Shown: in pieces, positions 25,481 through 36,194 of the stretch
Position numbering within the stretch: the first letter of the stretch is position 1
Layout: every line of letters starts with the position of its first letter
DNA from: Candidatus Methylomirabilota bacterium
Lineage (GTDB): Bacteria > Methylomirabilota > Methylomirabilia > Methylomirabilales > Methylomirabilaceae
Reading direction: 5' to 3'
DNA: 58,751 nucleotides
Assembly (NCBI GenBank): GCA_028870115.1
Contig: JAGWQH010000105.1
Coordinates: 1 to 58,751 of the forward strand
Notes under the pieces: generated by a model
Told to the model about the DNA's origin: nothing
Databases searched by the model: none
The model's input: only the letters and a program-made list of their open reading frames with translations
Translations under genes and position numbers: made by a program

Positions 25481-26719
25481 TCACTGCCTCGAAAACGCCC
25501 ACGAACCAGGCTGAGCGGAGAGCGACGGATTGCGCGCGAAATCCTTGGCCACAATGAGCAGTCCCGTAAGTGTTGCGAAAAGGAGGGCCACTTGGTGACC
25601 CAGCAGCGGGTCGATGATTCCGCCACCGAGAATCACGAGAAACGACCCCGCCGCCGCGTACCACAGCGCCCTGGCCAAGTCACACCCAAGTTGGCGCCGG
25701 ACAGTCACGAGGAAATGCGCGTAGGCCCCGATCAGGGCCAACAATGCCAGCAGACCTAGACCACCGAGTTCGGCGGCAACATGGACGAACAGATTATGGG
25801 CTTGGCCGAACTCCTGTGGCACGTTGTACTTTTCCCGACTAGGCTTAAAGCACTTGGGCCCGACCCCGAGAAACGGATGATCCTGCACCATGCCCAAGGC
25901 GCCCTTCCAGATAGGAATTCTGCCCAAGAAGCTTGTATCCTGCCAGGGAGCCATCAAGCTGACTACCCGCTGCTTGATAAGCATATCCGATTTCACGGCC
26001 CCAAAGGCCACGGCCACAAAGAAGGCGAGCAAAATAATAGGCCACTTCCAGACCCGCCCCATCACACTGAGGATCCCCAGATTGAGCCCTGTAATGAGCC
26101 ACATTGATCTGGTATGGGTAAACACAAGGGCAACGACCGATAGGACCATGACAGCCCCGATACATATTCGCCAGCGAACATCGAGCCGAGCATGGATCAA
26201 CAAGGCTGCCATGGCAACAAGCGCCATGGCAAGAAAGGCGGCGGTGAAAGACAGTCCCGGGACACTCAGGCGCACCGCTGTGGTTGGAACAAGAAAATAT
26301 CTGTATATCCCCGCAACGTCACCGATTCCGGTAGCGACTATCATAGTCAGCAGTGTCGACTTTACCTGGGATTCTGAATTGAGCGTATTCACGATCAGGA
26401 GGAAAAAGGAGCTGTAGATGAAGACATCCGCGATCCCTCTGGCGACATTCAGGACGCCGCAAAAATTCAGCACATCCCACCGCATTGCGCTCATGAAGGA
26501 GACTCCCACTAGTCCGAAGAAGAACCACCCCAAGGTGGGTATTCTCATATCGAAGCGTCGACGCCCAACCGTTCTCAGCGCCCACATAGTAAGCGCAGAT
26601 GCGAATCCGATATTTTTTGCGGACTCTGAGATCGGCATAACAAACACCGTGAAAAGAATGGACAGGCGCAGACCCTGTTCAGTAAACCGTATGAATCGTT
26701 CTCGATCTATCGTCATCAT
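25481..26719 (-). CDS. O-antigen ligase/polymerase family membrane protein (Wzy/WaaL type)
   Basis: This protein of about 412 residues has about 10-12 hydrophobic segments. A large periplasmic loop carries SFLGRIPIWKGALGMVQDHP and FGQAHNLFVHVAAELGGLG, the family's Arg and His region. In a core-LPS operon this is more likely WaaL (ligating O-chain to lipid A-core) than Wzy, but sequence alone does not separate them. The frame is open for 40 more codons upstream into the neighbouring gene; those residues are hydrophilic and unlike the family, so I start at 26719. Confidence 0.82.
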   Translation of the reverse strand: MMTIDRERFIRFTEQGLRLSILFTVFVMPISESAKNIGFASALTMWALRTVGRRRFDMRIPTLGWFFFGLVGVSFMSAMRWDVLNFCGVLNVARGIADVFIYSSFFLLIVNTLNSESQVKSTLLTMIVATGIGDVAGIYRYFLVPTTAVRLSVPGLSFTAAFLAMALVAMAALLIHARLDVRWRICIGAVMVLSVVALVFTHTRSMWLITGLNLGILSVMGRVWKWPIILLAFFVAVAFGAVKSDMLIKQRVVSLMAPWQDTSFLGRIPIWKGALGMVQDHPFLGVGPKCFKPSREKYNVPQEFGQAHNLFVHVAAELGGLGLLALLALIGAYAHFLVTVRRQLGCDLARALWYAAAGSFLVILGGGIIDPLLGHQVALLFATLTGLLIVAKDFARNPSLSAQPGSWAFSRQ

Positions 26720-26780
26720 CCGGTCATACCACCCTGGTGGCGCGACCCGATCGGCATTGCACGATCTGTATCGGTCATGT

Positions 26781-27932
26781 CTATCCGCGCCTTTCGGATT
26801 TCCCTGGCATCCGACTAAGCACTTGATCATACAGATCAATCAGAACGCTCATCTGTGAATCCAGGCCAAAGACGCACTCGATCCGCTCTCGGCCCTGTTT
26901 TCCCATGCGAGCGCGTCGCTCCGGATCTTTCAGTAGCTCTACAAGGGCTTTGGCCATCGCGTCAGGGTCTCCAGGAGGCACCAACAGGCCAGTCCGCCCG
27001 TCCTCCACGATCTCAGGTGGGCCATCCACTCTCGTCGCCACTACCGGCTTTTCGCAGGCCATCGCCTCAAGCAGCACGATCCCGAATCCCTCATCGACCG
27101 AAGCCAAAACGAACAGGTCCATGGCATCAAAGTAAGGATATACATCGTCCTGGAACCCGGCAAAGCACAACCTGCCGTCGAGACCGAGGGATCCTCCTAA
27201 TCGCTCCAATCCCCTCTGCAACCCGCGCTCATCGGCTCCCACAATGAGACAGACCAGGTCATTGATTTCCTGCCTTGCCTTGGCCATCGCTCGAATGAGG
27301 ACGTCGTAGCCCTTTTTGGGAACGATGTTCGCCACGCTCCCGATCACAAGGGTCTCCGGAGAAATGCCGCGCTCCACTCTGATTCTCAGGCAGTCTCTGG
27401 CTGCCTTGGCCCTCTCAGGATCAATACCGCTATAGACAGTCACCACCTTCTCTGCCGAAAGTCCGCCTTGGATGGCTTGCCGCCGCACGCCCTCTGAAAC
27501 GGCGATCAGGAGGTCAGCCCACTGTAGGCGTAGCTTCCTGAATTTGTTCGGCACCATTTCGCTCCGCATGTGGGCCACACAGGGGATTCCAGCGAGACGA
27601 CAGGCCACGGACGCGATGGCAGCGTCGTCGGCGTCATTAACGTGGACAAGAGCGATCTCTCTTGCGCGAAGTAGTCGCCAGAGCCTCAGGACTGCAAACG
27701 GAAGAAAGGGAATCGACTTCCCCTTCCTGAGCGGCGGGAGGGGGAGAGCGACCGTCTCTACCCCGAGGCGATCGAATCTGGTCATGGGTTCATCCCCACA
27801 CGAGAGGAGGACCGTAGGCACGTAGTGTGCCGGATCAAGCCGCGCCACTATATTGAGAAGGTCTGCTAGTGCCCCGCCATAGCTCCCACCGACCGACCGA
27901 TAGATGTAGAGAATTCGATGCGGACGAACCAT
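26781..27932 (-). CDS. Glycosyltransferase family 4
   Basis: This 383-residue GT-B enzyme starts MVRPHRILYIYRSVGGSYGG, a glycine-rich acceptor-side loop. It carries VIGSVANIVPKKGYDVLI and the EX7E region LASVDEGFGIVLLEAMACEK. The donor and linkage are unknown. It follows the double GT2 gene after 3 bp and sits in the outer-core part of the operon. Confidence 0.9.
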   Translation of the reverse strand: MVRPHRILYIYRSVGGSYGGALADLLNIVARLDPAHYVPTVLLSCGDEPMTRFDRLGVETVALPLPPLRKGKSIPFLPFAVLRLWRLLRAREIALVHVNDADDAAIASVACRLAGIPCVAHMRSEMVPNKFRKLRLQWADLLIAVSEGVRRQAIQGGLSAEKVVTVYSGIDPERAKAARDCLRIRVERGISPETLVIGSVANIVPKKGYDVLIRAMAKARQEINDLVCLIVGADERGLQRGLERLGGSLGLDGRLCFAGFQDDVYPYFDAMDLFVLASVDEGFGIVLLEAMACEKPVVATRVDGPPEIVEDGRTGLLVPPGDPDAMAKALVELLKDPERRARMGKQGRERIECVFGLDSQMSVLIDLYDQVLSRMPGKSERRG

Positions 27933-27935
27933 CCC

Positions 27936-29552
27936 CTATCCAGAGCACCTCGGGTACCCGCTCAGTTCCCAGGCCTTCACGTAGCGTGCGAAGGTGTAAA
28001 GACTAGCGAGCCCGGCGTAGACGAGCCCGTGGAGACCATCGCGAAATCCCTGTTTGAGAATGTACAGCTTCACGAAGACGACCGCAGGACGGAACACCAG
28101 ATCCCACCACGCAACTCGCTTACACTTTACCAACGTTTCGGTCGCCACGGAGTCGCTATAGCGGTTGAGCTTAGCCACACGATCGGTTACTGTGCGGCCT
28201 GCCTCATGGATCAGGTGCCCGGAGAGGTGTCCAACCGTTCCGTCTACCAAAAGGTGCTCATGCAGAGGAAGGTCGTTGTACCTGCCCTTACCGCGTCGGA
28301 TAAGTCGAATCTGTCGATCTGGATAGGCTCCACCCCACCGCAGCCATCGGCCAAAGAAGTAGTTCCGCCGTGGAACGTCATAGGCTGTACAGGCCGAGAG
28401 CGTCCCCGCCTTCTGAAGGGCGAGGATCTCGTCCGCCAAGGCGGCGGAGACCCGCTCGTCAGCATCGATCACCAGCAGCCACTCGCCCGTGGCTTGATCA
28501 AAGGCAAAGTTCTTCTGCGCGCCAAACCCTGTCCAGTCCTTGGACCACACCAGTGCCCCCGCCGCCTTCGCAACGTTGACCGTCCCATCGTCGCTGCCCG
28601 CGTCCACCACCACGATCTCATCAGCCCAGCTCACGCTCTCCAGGCATTGCCGGATGTTCTCCTCTTCGTTCAACGTAATTGCGAGAGCCGAGATCCCGAC
28701 CGTCCGTTCATCCTGTCCGACGAGAGGTGTGATCGCTGGCGCACTGTGTCGATCGAGCCACCGTTCCTGCCGACGTTCGGTTCCCTGACCCGGCTTCGCG
28801 CGGAGCCCCAATTCCCAGACTTTTGCATATTTCATGAAATTGAAATGGGCGGCGCCCACTGCTGCGATCAATCCATGCGTCCCATCGAGAAAGCCCCGCT
28901 TGACCAGATACACCTGCACGAACTTCACCAGCGCGCGCAGCGCCAGTTCTATACCAGTGATTGATCTTGCCCGATGGCCCCCGCGCACCCGCCCTTCTGC
29001 CGAGATCCCTGTATACCAATCCTGTTTTTGGATGTACCGGGAGAAATCTCGATAGGTCAGGTGGACGAGATAGCCATCGAGCAGATCGATGGAGCCATCA
29101 GCGATGACGACACGGTCGTGAGGATTCAGGCCGCCGAACCGCCCTTTCCGCCGATCAAACAGGCGCAGAACGCGATCGGGGTACCACCCCCCATGTCGCA
29201 TCCACCGTCCCAGGAAGTAGTTTCTACGGGTGATCCGGTACCCCGCATGGCGAGGCACGGACAGTTCACGTTCAATCGCCTCCCGAAGCTCTACTGGCAC
29301 CCGCTCGTCGGCATCGATGCTCAGGATCCACTCATGGCTGGCCAAGGAAATGGCCACGTTCTTCTGCTCCTGATGACCTGGCCATGGGTTGATACACACC
29401 TTATCGGTGTAGTCGCGGCAAATCTCTACGGTGCGATCCGAGCTTCCTGAATCAACAACAACAATCTCCTTCACCCATGTCAGACTCTCCAGGCACGCCT
29501 GAATATTCTCTTCCTCGTTGTAGGTGATAATCGTCGCGGTGAGATCGGCCAT
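27936..29552 (-). CDS. Fused double GT2 glycosyltransferase (two WaaE-like domains)
   Basis: This 538-residue protein is made of two complete family 2 domains in a row. The first starts at TATIITYNEEENIQACLESL with IDADERVP, HGGWYPDRVLRLF and HDRVV. The second starts about residue 270 at SALAITLNEEENIRQCLESV with VIDADERVS, WGGAYPDRQIRLI and LHEHLLV. Both keep the D-x-D-like IDADERV motif. Each resembles WaaE/KdtX-type core beta-glucosyltransferases that are normally single proteins of about 250 residues. I start at 29552, 7 bp after the msbA stop. Two transfers in series, or one catalytic and one structural domain, are both possible. Confidence 0.9.
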   Translation of the reverse strand: MADLTATIITYNEEENIQACLESLTWVKEIVVVDSGSSDRTVEICRDYTDKVCINPWPGHQEQKNVAISLASHEWILSIDADERVPVELREAIERELSVPRHAGYRITRRNYFLGRWMRHGGWYPDRVLRLFDRRKGRFGGLNPHDRVVIADGSIDLLDGYLVHLTYRDFSRYIQKQDWYTGISAEGRVRGGHRARSITGIELALRALVKFVQVYLVKRGFLDGTHGLIAAVGAAHFNFMKYAKVWELGLRAKPGQGTERRQERWLDRHSAPAITPLVGQDERTVGISALAITLNEEENIRQCLESVSWADEIVVVDAGSDDGTVNVAKAAGALVWSKDWTGFGAQKNFAFDQATGEWLLVIDADERVSAALADEILALQKAGTLSACTAYDVPRRNYFFGRWLRWGGAYPDRQIRLIRRGKGRYNDLPLHEHLLVDGTVGHLSGHLIHEAGRTVTDRVAKLNRYSDSVATETLVKCKRVAWWDLVFRPAVVFVKLYILKQGFRDGLHGLVYAGLASLYTFARYVKAWELSGYPRCSG

Positions 29553-29559
29553 CGTTGTC

Positions 29560-31386
29560 TCAGGTCCCGGCAAGCTGTGTGTTGTACAGCCGGCAGTAGA
29601 CGCCACCCTTTGCCATCAGCTCCGCGTGCGTTCCTTGCTCGACACAGCACCCACCATCTAATACCAGGATTTTGTCGGCCCGGATCACGGTGGAAAGCCG
29701 GTGCGCAATCACAAAGGTAGTCCGATTCTGCATAAGCCGATCCAGGGCCTCCTGGACCAGCCGCTCCGACTCCGCATCGAGGGCTGAGGTCGCCTCGTCC
29801 AGGATCAGGATGGGCGGGTTCTTCAGGATGGCCCTGGCGATGGCAATCCGCTGCTTCTCGCCGCCCGACAGGCGGACACCCCGTTCGCCGATCCTGGTCT
29901 TGTACCGATTTGGGAGGGCTTCGATAAACTGCACGGCATTGGCGATCCTGGCAGCCTCCAGAACCCGGCTCGGATCTACGTCACGTTGCCCGTAAGCGAT
30001 ATTGTTGAAGATGGTGTCATCGAACAGGATCGTCTCCTGTGTCACGATTCCCATCTGCGCGCGCAGCGACGAAAGGGTCACCTGCGTGATATCGATCCCA
30101 TCGATCGTAATGAGACCGCCCGTGGGATCATAGAAACGAGGGATGAGATTGACCAGGGTACTCTTACCGGCCCCGCTGGAGCCGACGATGGCCACAATCT
30201 CGCCCAGCTTGGCCCGAAGACTGACCGCGTGCAGCACAATCCGACCTGGCTCGTAGGCGAACGAAACATTGTGCAACTGGAGCCCCTCCTGCATCCGCGA
30301 AAGTATCGCGGCGTTCGGTCGCTCCGCCACCTCGGAACACTGATCCATCAGCTCGAAGACGCGGGCCACTCCGGCCATGCCGCGCTGGATGTTGTTGTTG
30401 ACCTGACTGATCCGTTTTACAGGTTGATAGAGAGAGGCCAGGGCCCCAAGGAAAGCCATGAACGCCCCCGGCGTGAGGCTCTTGGAAAAGACCAGGTAGC
30501 CCCCGACCCAAACGGCTACCACGATGCCGATCGAACCAAGGCTCTCCAACACGGGTGAAGTAAGCGCATCTACCCGCGTGATCCGTAAGAGGGCGCTGAA
30601 GACCTGATTACTTGCTTCCCAGTAGCGCTGTTTCTCGTACTCCTCCATGCTGAAGGCCTTGACGATCCTGATGCCGGAGACGCTCTCATGCAGGATTGTA
30701 TTTAGCTCGGCCCGCCGCTCCTGGACTTGGGTCCCTCTCCGGCGAATCTTCTGCCCGAACTTCACGATGGGCACGAGGGCCACAGGGAGGACTAAGAGCG
30801 AAAGGAGGGCGAGCTGCCACTTGATGAGGAAGAGAACGGCGATGAGCGCAACGATGTTCAGCGGCTCTTTCAGGGCGTTGCGGAAGAGCTCGGTCGAGGC
30901 ATCGCCCAAGGCTTCCACGTCGGAACTGAGACGGGACATGATCTCACCTGTTGAGCGCCGGCTGAAGAACGCCAGCGACAGTGTCTGCAGATGGGCGTAC
31001 AACTCGTTACGAATGTCCCGCTGGATCCCTTCAGCCACGTACCGCATCTGTAACTGCTGGAGATACGTGAGCAGGCCTTTGGCCAGAAACACCAGGAAGA
31101 GGGCCGCGCCGATAAAGGTGAGCACGCTGATCCGGTGAGCCTGCAAGAACGTTTGGAGCTGGACCAGTCGCTGGCCCAGCAGGGCTTTGATTGGATCCGG
31201 CAGGCTGATCCCTGACCCGCCGCCTTCAGCGGTAAAGAGACCGTCGAAGATCGGCTGCAGCGAGCCAATGGAGACTGCATTGAGGATGGCCACGAGGACC
31301 AGGTAGACGAGGGCCAGGATGACCCGAGCCCGATACGGGGTAGCGTACCGAAGTACGCGAAGGAATTGTTGCGAAGGGGTCTGCAT
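29560..31386 (-). CDS. msbA: Lipid A-core flippase, MsbA-type ABC exporter
   Basis: This 608-residue half-transporter has six transmembrane helices (about residues 15-330) and an ATPase domain with Walker A GSSGAGKST, signature RLSGGEKQRIA and Walker B ILILDEATSALD. As a homodimer it flips lipid A-core across the inner membrane. Its place directly after kdsA and before core glycosyltransferases supports MsbA over a drug exporter. Confidence 0.93.
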   Translation of the reverse strand: MQTPSQQFLRVLRYATPYRARVILALVYLVLVAILNAVSIGSLQPIFDGLFTAEGGGSGISLPDPIKALLGQRLVQLQTFLQAHRISVLTFIGAALFLVFLAKGLLTYLQQLQMRYVAEGIQRDIRNELYAHLQTLSLAFFSRRSTGEIMSRLSSDVEALGDASTELFRNALKEPLNIVALIAVLFLIKWQLALLSLLVLPVALVPIVKFGQKIRRRGTQVQERRAELNTILHESVSGIRIVKAFSMEEYEKQRYWEASNQVFSALLRITRVDALTSPVLESLGSIGIVVAVWVGGYLVFSKSLTPGAFMAFLGALASLYQPVKRISQVNNNIQRGMAGVARVFELMDQCSEVAERPNAAILSRMQEGLQLHNVSFAYEPGRIVLHAVSLRAKLGEIVAIVGSSGAGKSTLVNLIPRFYDPTGGLITIDGIDITQVTLSSLRAQMGIVTQETILFDDTIFNNIAYGQRDVDPSRVLEAARIANAVQFIEALPNRYKTRIGERGVRLSGGEKQRIAIARAILKNPPILILDEATSALDAESERLVQEALDRLMQNRTTFVIAHRLSTVIRADKILVLDGGCCVEQGTHAELMAKGGVYCRLYNTQLAGT

Positions 31387-31410
31387 ACCGTTACAGAGAG
31401 CTGTCAGCTC

Positions 31411-32232
31411 TTAGCTGCCGGCTGCTGGCTGGTTCACGTACGGCGCTACCGCCCGCTGAACCTCCAGCAACTGGTTCAGAAGTCTCGGAAGCGCATCGAG
31501 TCGGAGCATGGTGGGGCCGTCGCTGGGCGCATTGGCTGGGTCGGGATGGACCTCCATGAAGAGCCCATCAACCCCTGCCGCCACAGCGGCTCGCGCGACA
31601 TAAGGAATGAAGTCCGACTGTCCTCCCGAGGTATCGCCAGCGCCGCCGGGTAGTTGCACGCTGTGGGTGACATCGAACAGGACCGGGTAGCCGAAGCTGC
31701 GCATGATCGGGAGCGCGCGGATGTCCACCACCAGGTTGTTGTAGCCGAAGCTGCTGCCCCGTTCCGTCAGCACGATCGCCTCCGATCCGGCAGATCGGAG
31801 CTTCTCGACGATATTGCCGGCATCCCATGGCGAGAGGAATTGTCCCTTCTTGACATTGACCGGCTTACCGGACCTCGCTACGGCGACAAGCAGGTCGGTC
31901 TGCCGGCACAAGAAGGCCGGGATCTGAAGAATATCCAGCACCTGAGCCGCAGCAGAGACCTGATGTACATCGTGGACGTCGGAGATCACAGGCACCTCCA
32001 GTTTCGCCTTTACCCGCTCCAGAATGCGCAACCCCTCTTGCAGGCCCGGACCCCGAAATGAACGGCCTGACGACCGATTAGCCTTATCGTAAGAAGACTT
32101 GAGCACAAAGGGCACCTGGTACGTCTCGCAGACCGTCCTGATCGTCTCACCGATTCTGAGCAGGTGATCTTCACTCTCGATCACACACGGACCGGCCACC
32201 AGCAAAAGCGGCGCCCCGCCGCCAAGCGTCAA
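31411..32232 (-). CDS. kdsA: Kdo-8-phosphate synthase, possible CTG start
   Basis: This enzyme condenses arabinose 5-phosphate with PEP to Kdo-8-phosphate. Motifs include [43 protein letters not shown] and [12 protein letters not shown], all normal for KdsA. The 5'-most standard start is the TTG at 32232, but the family's usual N-terminus (here [16 protein letters not shown]) needs nine more codons. The only candidate upstream in frame is a CTG at 32259-32257 that overlaps the pyrG TGA as CTGA. The true product may thus be 282 residues, translated by coupling from a CTG codon. Confidence 0.92.
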   Translation of the reverse strand: MTLGGGAPLLLVAGPCVIESEDHLLRIGETIRTVCETYQVPFVLKSSYDKANRSSGRSFRGPGLQEGLRILERVKAKLEVPVISDVHDVHQVSAAAQVLDILQIPAFLCRQTDLLVAVARSGKPVNVKKGQFLSPWDAGNIVEKLRSAGSEAIVLTERGSSFGYNNLVVDIRALPIMRSFGYPVLFDVTHSVQLPGGAGDTSGGQSDFIPYVARAAVAAGVDGLFMEVHPDPANAPSDGPTMLRLDALPRLLNQLLEVQRAVAPYVNQPAAGS

Positions 32233-32255
32233 TTTTCCGATCTGTACCTGTTTTG

Positions 32256-33914
<1,659 letters not shown>

Positions 33915-33921
33915 TTACATC

Positions 33922-34009
33922 GTCATTGCGAGCGACCCACGGGAGCGCGGCAATCTCATCGTATTTGCAGTGCGAGATTGCTTCGGTCGCTACGCTCCCT
34001 CGCAATGAC
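33922..34009. repeat. Dispersed repeat with GTCATTGCGA ends, copy 2
   Basis: It begins GTCATTGCGA and ends TCGCAATGAC, the same 10-bp inverted ends as the copy at 16365-16463. It has a longer internal palindrome (GCAATCTC and GAGATTGC). It lies between pyrG and rfaE1. Confidence 0.8.
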
Positions 34010-34046
34010 ACCTGGGGGGACGTTCAGGGCGACGACACTCCTACGC

Positions 34047-35066
34047 TCACCCAACTCCCTCCACCCTGTCTTTCAACGCATCCAGCAGCTCTTTACGGCT
34101 GATGGTTGCCGTCCCAGCCCTCCCCACGACGACACCGGCCGCGTGGTTGGCAATGACGGCCGCGCCTCGCAGGGAGGCGCCGGATGTCATGGCCAGGGCA
34201 AGGGTTGCTAAGACGGTATCCCCCGCCCCTGTGACATCATAGACCTCCTTTGCGACCGCCGGGATATGAGTCACTCGTCCATCCTCAAAGAGCGACATCC
34301 CAGCCTCTCCCCGGGTTACCAATATGGCCTTGGCCTCAAGTTTCCGAAGCAGCTCTCTTCCCGCAACGGCGAGGAGATCCGCTTGCCCCCATGCGGGAAG
34401 ATGGGCGAAGGCTAAGGCCTCGTAATGGTTGGGGGTGATTACTGTGGCCCCCCTGTATAGGGGGAAGTGATGCACTTTCGGATCGACAACAACGATCTTC
34501 CGGTCACGTCGCGCGAGAGAGAGGATCTGCCGGGCGACCCGCTTGCTGATCACTCCCTTGGCGTAATCCGAGATGAGTACGGCATCCGCATCAGCAAGCC
34601 GCTGCGTAACCATCTCAAGCACCCGATCCTCCGCTTCCTTCGAGAGGTCGGCCATGCTCTCCCGGTCGAACCGGACGATCTGTTGGCTTCCTGCTACCAC
34701 TCGGGTCTTGATGGTGGTCGGGCGGGCGCGGTCCACCACCACACCATCGCTTTTTATCCCGGCAGCCTCAATCTGATGAATCAGGCGTTCCCCGGACAGA
34801 TCGTTACCGACTACCCCTACCAGGATCGCCTGTCCGCCTAGGGATTGGATATTAGCCGCCACATTGCCCGCCCCACCCAGACGAAAACTTTCCGCCTTCA
34901 CCTCCACCACGGGGACCGGGGCCTCCGGGGAAAGCCGCGACACGCTCCCCCAGATATACTCGTCCACCATGATATCTCCCAGGACGAGAAGCTGTTTCCG
35001 GGGAAAATGTGTCAAAACCTGTCGATACCGAATAGCTACACTCCCTGGCGAAGCCTTCCTGAACAA
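34047..35066 (-). CDS. rfaE1: D-beta-D-heptose 7-phosphate kinase (RfaE1/HldA domain)
   Basis: This 339-residue PfkB/ribokinase-fold enzyme phosphorylates heptose 7-phosphate at C1 for ADP-heptose synthesis. Motifs are LVLGDIMVDEYIWG, LSPEAPVPVVEV, RLGGAGNVAANI and the catalytic DVTGAGDTVLATLALAM near residue 270. It is kinase-only, lacking the adenylyltransferase domain of HldE, which must be elsewhere. The first in-frame start is a TTG at 35066 with no clear ribosome binding site. The first about 64 codons are duplicated at 45849-46042. Confidence 0.92.
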   Translation of the reverse strand: MFRKASPGSVAIRYRQVLTHFPRKQLLVLGDIMVDEYIWGSVSRLSPEAPVPVVEVKAESFRLGGAGNVAANIQSLGGQAILVGVVGNDLSGERLIHQIEAAGIKSDGVVVDRARPTTIKTRVVAGSQQIVRFDRESMADLSKEAEDRVLEMVTQRLADADAVLISDYAKGVISKRVARQILSLARRDRKIVVVDPKVHHFPLYRGATVITPNHYEALAFAHLPAWGQADLLAVAGRELLRKLEAKAILVTRGEAGMSLFEDGRVTHIPAVAKEVYDVTGAGDTVLATLALAMTSGASLRGAAVIANHAAGVVVGRAGTATISRKELLDALKDRVEGVG

Positions 35067-35069
35067 TAC
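34876..35069. repeat. 194-bp direct repeat, left copy (5' end of rfaE1)
   Basis: It matches 45849-46042 over 194 bp, without gaps and with six mismatches by eye (about 97%), in the same orientation. The two copies bracket about 10.8 kb. Confidence 0.93.
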
Positions 35070-35136
35070 ATATCAGGTGCCAGATTAGCCGAAATCGTGA
35101 GAAATTTCAATTGCTTTCTCCTCCGCAATAGCGCAG

Positions 35137-36057
35137 TTACCCTCGATAAAACGCCACAGTCCGGGAGATTCCCTCCTCAAGGGAAATGGTCGGCTTCCAG
35201 CCCAACTCTGCCTTAGCCAACGAGGCGTCCAGGCAGATCCTGTCGATCTCTCCGGGTCGTTTGGATGCGGTAATCGGCTCCAGTGTGGCGCCAACCGCCC
35301 CGCGTATCATCTCAAAAATCTGCCGGTCGCTTACCTCGCGCCCCAGACCCACGTTATAGCTTCGGCCTGAGGCCCGCTTCTCCGCCATTGCTAAGAGGTT
35401 CGCCCCAACGATGTCATCAACGTAGACGTAATCCCGGGTCTTTGTGCCGTCACCGAAAATTGTCGGACGCTCACCGGCAAGCATCTGCCGGCTAAATATC
35501 GCCACAACGCCGGCCTCCCCAGCAGGATTCTGCCGAGGACCATAGACATTGGCATACCGCAGGATCGTGTAGTCCAGCCCGGATCCATCAAAGAGGCGCA
35601 GGTACTGCTCTACGGCGTACTTGCTTACTCCGTAGACGGACAACGGATTGATTGGATGGAGTTCGTCAACAGGTAGCCGCTGGGGTTCGCCATAGACAGC
35701 TCCACCCGACGAGATGTCAATGAACTTTCTCACCTTGTGGGCAAGGGAGAGCTCGAGCAGATTGAGCGAGCCAAGAATGTTCACGGAGGCATCGAACGAT
35801 GGTTCAATCATCGACCGGCGCAGGTCGGCCTGGGCTGCGTGATGATTGACTACTTCAGGGCGCTCGGCGCGAAAAACCTCCTCCAGTGCCTGACGGTCAC
35901 GGATGTCCGCCCGGTAAAAGCGCGCCGAAGGATGGACCTGCTCTCGTTTCCCCATCGAGAGGTCGTCCACCACAGCAACGTCATGGCCCCCTTTCACCAA
36001 GGCGTCCACAACATGCGACCCGATAAAACCGGCCCCACCCGTTACCAGCACCTTCAT
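35137..36057 (-). CDS. NAD-dependent sugar epimerase (GalE-like extended SDR)
   Basis: This 306-residue protein has the Rossmann motif TGGAGFIGSHVVDALV at the N-terminus and catalytic YGVSKYAVE (YxxxK) near residue 143. RYANVYGPRQNP and the VYVDDIVGANLLA segment follow. This is the UDP-glucose/UDP-GlcNAc 4-epimerase type of extended SDR; the exact sugar is not readable. It is the first gene inside the direct-repeat-bounded block and precedes a polyprenyl-phosphate sugar transferase, so it likely supplies a nucleotide sugar for that glycan. Confidence 0.88.
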   Translation of the reverse strand: MKVLVTGGAGFIGSHVVDALVKGGHDVAVVDDLSMGKREQVHPSARFYRADIRDRQALEEVFRAERPEVVNHHAAQADLRRSMIEPSFDASVNILGSLNLLELSLAHKVRKFIDISSGGAVYGEPQRLPVDELHPINPLSVYGVSKYAVEQYLRLFDGSGLDYTILRYANVYGPRQNPAGEAGVVAIFSRQMLAGERPTIFGDGTKTRDYVYVDDIVGANLLAMAEKRASGRSYNVGLGREVSDRQIFEMIRGAVGATLEPITASKRPGEIDRICLDASLAKAELGWKPTISLEEGISRTVAFYRG

Positions 36058-36084
36058 AAGACCTCCTTTTAAGGCGGGGTACAG

Positions 36085-36190
36085 GGTCTAGGGGATAGGG
36101 GTTAGGGTTAAAGGCAAGAATAAGAAGAGAAATGACGCCAGTAGGTTTTTGACCCCACCTAACACCCAACCCCCAACACCCATTCCCCGA
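36085..36190. repeat. Low-complexity intergenic repeats
   Basis: Two stretches of CCC/TA-rich repeats are seen: GGGTCTAGGGGATAGGGGTT and, further on, CACCTAACACCCAACCCCC. They fill the gap between the epimerase and the sugar transferase gene. No gene is seen. Confidence 0.5.
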
Positions 36191-36194
36191 TGCC

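Noticed and set aside
27918-28964. Plus-strand open frame of 348 codons opposite the double GT2
   Set aside because: It is a mirror of a well-supported gene; no domain and no ribosome binding site.
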